Part shown: piece after piece, positions 23,580 to 25,548 of the stretch | Numbering within the stretch: position 1 is the first letter of the stretch | How the letters are laid out: every line of letters starts with the position of its first letter | Source of the DNA: JAAXVZ01 sp964392465 | GTDB lineage: Archaea; Nanobdellota; Nanobdellia; Woesearchaeales; GW2011-AR15 | Reading direction: 5' to 3' | DNA length: 25,548 nucleotides | Assembly (NCBI GenBank): GCA_964392465.1 | Contig: CAYMPC010000013.1 | Location: 1-25,548, forward strand | The notes under the pieces: model-generated | What the model was told of the DNA's origin: nothing | Databases searched by the model: none | The model's input: only the letters and a program-made list of their open reading frames with translations | Translations under genes and position numbers: made by a program

Positions 23580-23765
23580 CTATAACCTATCAATATTAGA
23601 TACTTCATCAAGTATCTTTGATGCATAATCTCCTTTAAGAATTTCAATTGACCCTTTTTTGCTGCAATAAGGGCAATGATCAACAGCCATTCCTTTTTTT
23701 CGTGTAAATTCATATCCACAACTATTGCATTTATATCTTATCCTTTCTGTGTTTTTATCCATCAT
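23580..23765 (-). CDS. small zinc-ribbon protein
   Basis: A 61-residue protein with two CxxC knuckles: CNSC (C13, C16) and CPYC (C31, C34), separated by a short basic loop. This is a rubredoxin-like zinc ribbon, typical of small archaeal nucleic-acid or protein-interacting proteins. The C-terminal 25 residues form a likely helix. AGGTGA precedes the start. It lies 7 bases downstream of the DUF4010 gene and is probably translated from the same mRNA. Its function is unknown. Confidence 0.8.
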   Translation of the reverse strand: MMDKNTERIRYKCNSCGYEFTRKKGMAVDHCPYCSKKGSIEILKGDYASKILDEVSNIDRL

Positions 23766-23772
23766 CTCACCT

Positions 23773-24750
23773 TTATAAAAATATTACAAAAAGTAAACCA
23801 GTAATTATAATGGGCACCAATACCTTAATTAAATTATTCCCAAATTCTTTTGTTCCAAATGATTTTCCTATAACTGCTTTTGTTATCGTATTTACAGTTG
23901 CAGCTAAAATAATTGCAGGAATACCTACGGAAAGACCGACCTCTGGATGTCTAGCAATGAAAATTGCTATTGCATCAGAATCCGCAATGCCGCTTAACAA
24001 TGCCGCAAGAAGAAGCCCCTTTGCTCCTAATGCTTCTTTTAAAATATTTGAAAATACAAGTACAAACCCATAAAAGAATCCAAATTTCAATGCAGGTTTT
24101 ATCATTAACGGAGAAGTAAAAGTTAAGTTTGTTTCCATGTGGGTTTTTTGTTTTTTCCATAAGATAGTTGCTGCAGTATAACCTACTAATGCAAGTAATA
24201 CCATTGGAAAAGCAAGTTTTTCAATAATTGAAAAGTTCAAAATACCTACTTCAATTAAAACTCTTAAAAACATTGTTGAGCAAGCAATAGCAGCAGCAGC
24301 AACAAAAGGAGATGAATCGTTTTTTTCTTCTTTAGATTTTCCAGCCAAAGTTGTTACTACTGCGGTGCTTGATAATATACCTCCAAGAAGCCCAGTAAGA
24401 ATAGTTCCCTTATTTGCACCGAACACTTTGATTAAAACATATGCGCCAAAACTTAATCCAGATACAAAAACAACCATAAGCCAAATTTCATATAAATCAA
24501 TTGAATTAAAAGGTCCAAACGCATCAATATATTTAAGCAAGGGAAGAATGACAAAAGCAATAACTAAAAATTTTATTGTGTCAAAAAATTCATTGGATTT
24601 TAGGTTATAAACGAATCTATGTAGATTATTTTTAAAAGACAAGATAATAGTAAGGGCAATGGCTAAAATCGTAGGGATAATCTCATCAGGTACTGAAAAC
24701 ACAAGTATTCCTATTATAAAAGAAATAATTGTGGAAAGCTCTGTTGTCAT
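23773..24750 (-). CDS. DUF4010 membrane protein, C-terminal part of a split MgtC-DUF4010 protein
   Basis: A 325-residue protein with about nine hydrophobic segments. It starts with MTTELSTIISFIIGIL, which corresponds to the last helix of an MgtC/SapB domain, and continues with the DUF4010 region (LTGLLGGILSSTAVVTTLA, LLLAALLSGIADSDAIAIFI, VNTITKAVIGKSFG). In many archaea and bacteria the MgtC part and DUF4010 form one chain of about 420 residues. Here the ATG overlaps the TGA of the upstream MgtC-like gene (ATGA, 24747-24750). The frame is open further up, to 24801, but those codons overlap the upstream gene in another frame and encode no membrane-like sequence, so I reject that start. The role is probably ion or small-solute related at the membrane, not established. 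Confidence 0.87.
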   Translation of the reverse strand: MTTELSTIISFIIGILVFSVPDEIIPTILAIALTIILSFKNNLHRFVYNLKSNEFFDTIKFLVIAFVILPLLKYIDAFGPFNSIDLYEIWLMVVFVSGLSFGAYVLIKVFGANKGTILTGLLGGILSSTAVVTTLAGKSKEEKNDSSPFVAAAAIACSTMFLRVLIEVGILNFSIIEKLAFPMVLLALVGYTAATILWKKQKTHMETNLTFTSPLMIKPALKFGFFYGFVLVFSNILKEALGAKGLLLAALLSGIADSDAIAIFIARHPEVGLSVGIPAIILAATVNTITKAVIGKSFGTKEFGNNLIKVLVPIIITGLLFVIFL

Positions 24751-24992
24751 TCGGCAAGCATAGCTATTATAAAGCAAGCAATAAGGACAGCAAGAAGCCA
24801 AGAAAAGTAAAGTGAAGAGAGATATGCAGCTAATGTTCCTAAAAAAGTAATAAGCATAAAAGTCCTTATACCTGCAAAATCAGTTCCAATATGTTCTTGA
24901 TGGCTTTTTTCCCTTTCTACACCTATTAATGCTCCTAAAGTTATAGAAATCAGAAACTTGTATAAAATTTCTAAACTTTCTAAAGGTACCAT
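24747..24992 (-). CDS. MgtC/SapB-like N-terminal protein, split from DUF4010
   Basis: An 81-residue membrane protein with about three hydrophobic segments. ITLGALIGVEREKSHQ and the following TDFAGIRTFMLITFLGTLAA are the MgtC/SapB signature (GxxIGxERE and GxRTf). Complete MgtC domains have four to five helices. The missing helix starts the next gene, so the break falls inside the domain. The two genes share ATGA, so they are translated coupled or joined by a frameshift. The upstream TATA-like sequence near 25009-25020 gives a leaderless start at 24992. No other explanation for the small ORF is needed. Confidence 0.8.
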   Translation of the reverse strand: MVPLESLEILYKFLISITLGALIGVEREKSHQEHIGTDFAGIRTFMLITFLGTLAAYLSSLYFSWLLAVLIACFIIAMLAE

Positions 24993-25044
24993 CTTTTTAC
25001 TCTTTTTTAAATTTTATATGTGCATTACTTTATTAACTTTTTCA

Positions 25045-25425
25045 TTAATCTTTTGTCCAATAATAAAGTCTAATTGTCTTAATTTTTGTTGAAGTTAAAT
25101 TTCCTGAGAAAAATAAAGTGTCAACATTTATTTTTTTTACAGGCAATTCATTAGCTTTTTCATCAGAGCAAAGCATATAATCATACTCTTTTGCTAAATA
25201 ATTTTTTATTAGACTATCTATACTTAGCTCAGAAGAACCAAAACAGCCATCATTATTTATTATAAAGTCTCTAAATTCAACATCCTTTTCTAAATGAATA
25301 AGATAACTGCTTTTCCTGATTATAGTATTAGAGGGTTGCCTTTCAAAAATAGTAACCAAAAAAATAGTAGTTAAAACTATCACAATTAAAATTTCAACAG
25401 TTTTCATAAACGCTTTCTTTTTCAT
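25045..25425 (-). CDS. pilin-like secreted or membrane-anchored protein
   Basis: A 126-residue protein with a basic N-terminus (MKKKAFMKTVE) followed by one hydrophobic segment (about residues 11-27) and a polar domain with two Cys (in DGCFGSSE and MLCSDEK) that could form a disulphide, ending in TIRLYYWTKD. The layout, with a Glu at the start of the hydrophobic helix, resembles archaeal type IV pilin-like proteins. There is no clear prepilin-peptidase site, so a signal anchor is equally possible. The gene follows a co-directional gene ending at 25438 by 12 bases, suggesting a small operon of such proteins. Confidence 0.6.
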   Translation of the reverse strand: MKKKAFMKTVEILIVIVLTTIFLVTIFERQPSNTIIRKSSYLIHLEKDVEFRDFIINNDGCFGSSELSIDSLIKNYLAKEYDYMLCSDEKANELPVKKINVDTLFFSGNLTSTKIKTIRLYYWTKD

Positions 25426-25437
25426 GTTATTTTCACG

Positions 25438-25548
25438 TTACCAGATTCTATAATGAATATTTATCGAATCATATGTTCCGTCTTCATTCAATTCATACAT
25501 GTCCTCAATTTCAGAATAGACGTTTCTGGTTTTTGGATTAAAGTTTCC
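25438..25548 (-). CDS. 3' end of a hypothetical protein, cut by the window edge
   Basis: An open frame runs from the window edge for 36 codons to a TAA at 25438, reading GNFNPKTRNVYSEIED, then MYELNEDGTYDSINIHYRIW. The aromatic ending (IHYRIW) resembles that of the next gene (IRLYYWTKD), so it may be another pilin-like protein. Only the C-terminus is visible, and no domain can be assigned. Confidence 0.55.
   Translation of the reverse strand, partial: GNFNPKTRNVYSEIEDMYELNEDGTYDSINIHYRIW

Noticed and set aside
24751..24801. Upstream extension of the DUF4010 gene (17 more codons)
   Set aside because: These codons overlap the MgtC-like gene in another frame and encode a Cys/Tyr-rich stretch unlike the family. 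The ATGA overlap start at 24750 is better.
1..25548. CRISPR arrays, insertion sequences, rRNA genes or prophage genes
   Set aside because: No regularly spaced long direct repeats, transposase-like proteins, rRNA motifs or phage structural genes are seen.

Overview
The window looks like a piece of an AT-rich archaeal chromosome, most likely from an uncultured lineage of the DPANN type (Woesearchaeota/Pacearchaeota-like). That is an inference. It rests on an archaeal-type alanyl-tRNA synthetase, two tRNA genes with introns next to the anticodon and no encoded CCA, archaeal TATA boxes about 24-29 bases upstream of first-gene start codons (leaderless pattern), GGTGA-type Shine-Dalgarno sites in front of downstream genes, archaeal families (bifunctional phosphoglucose/phosphomannose isomerase, CDKAL1-like tRNA methylthiotransferase, membrane-anchored Lon-like protease), and many short unrecognised proteins. 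Two runs of ten N (7924-7933 and 13415-13424) mark assembly gaps, each inside one gene.

Layout. 1-4340: tRNA-Gly, two small unknown genes, alaS, and a TraB/GumN-like protein. 4345-8260 (minus): a run of ferredoxin, endonuclease III, second ferredoxin, then the fused gamma-alpha and the beta subunits of a 2-oxoacid:ferredoxin oxidoreductase. This is an iron-sulfur and CoA-dependent redox module. 8356-12009: NYN-domain nuclease-like protein, a small membrane protein, a DPM1-like membrane glycosyltransferase, and a sugar-phosphate isomerase that could feed nucleotide-sugar synthesis. 12054-17029 (minus): the most unusual part. A regulator with two Fis-type HTH domains is followed by an operon with a double nucleotidyltransferase plus HEPN-like protein, a small HExxH metallopeptidase-like protein, and three tandem paralogues of about 170 residues of unknown function. 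A perfect TGACA-N4-TGTCA palindrome lies between regulator and operon.

17081-19296: a SAM methyltransferase, a tRNA methylthiotransferase, and the elongator tRNA-Met gene directly upstream of it, with strong hairpins in between. 19297-20490: a HIT-family hydrolase diverging from a coiled-coil/HTH regulator whose upstream region carries several copies of GTCTCAT, probably its operator. 20496-22900 (minus): an unknown protein, an exported Lon-like protease domain, and galactose-1-phosphate uridylyltransferase. 23014-25548: a polytopic membrane protein, a zinc-ribbon protein, an MgtC/DUF4010 membrane protein split into two genes by an ATGA overlap, a pilin-like protein, and the 3' end of one more gene cut by the window edge.

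The best candidate for an undescribed system is the 12054-17029 block. I saw no insertion sequence, CRISPR array, rRNA or phage gene. Apart from the 19717-19998 intergenic region (operator repeats) and 19043-19296 (tRNA-Met), gaps between genes are short.
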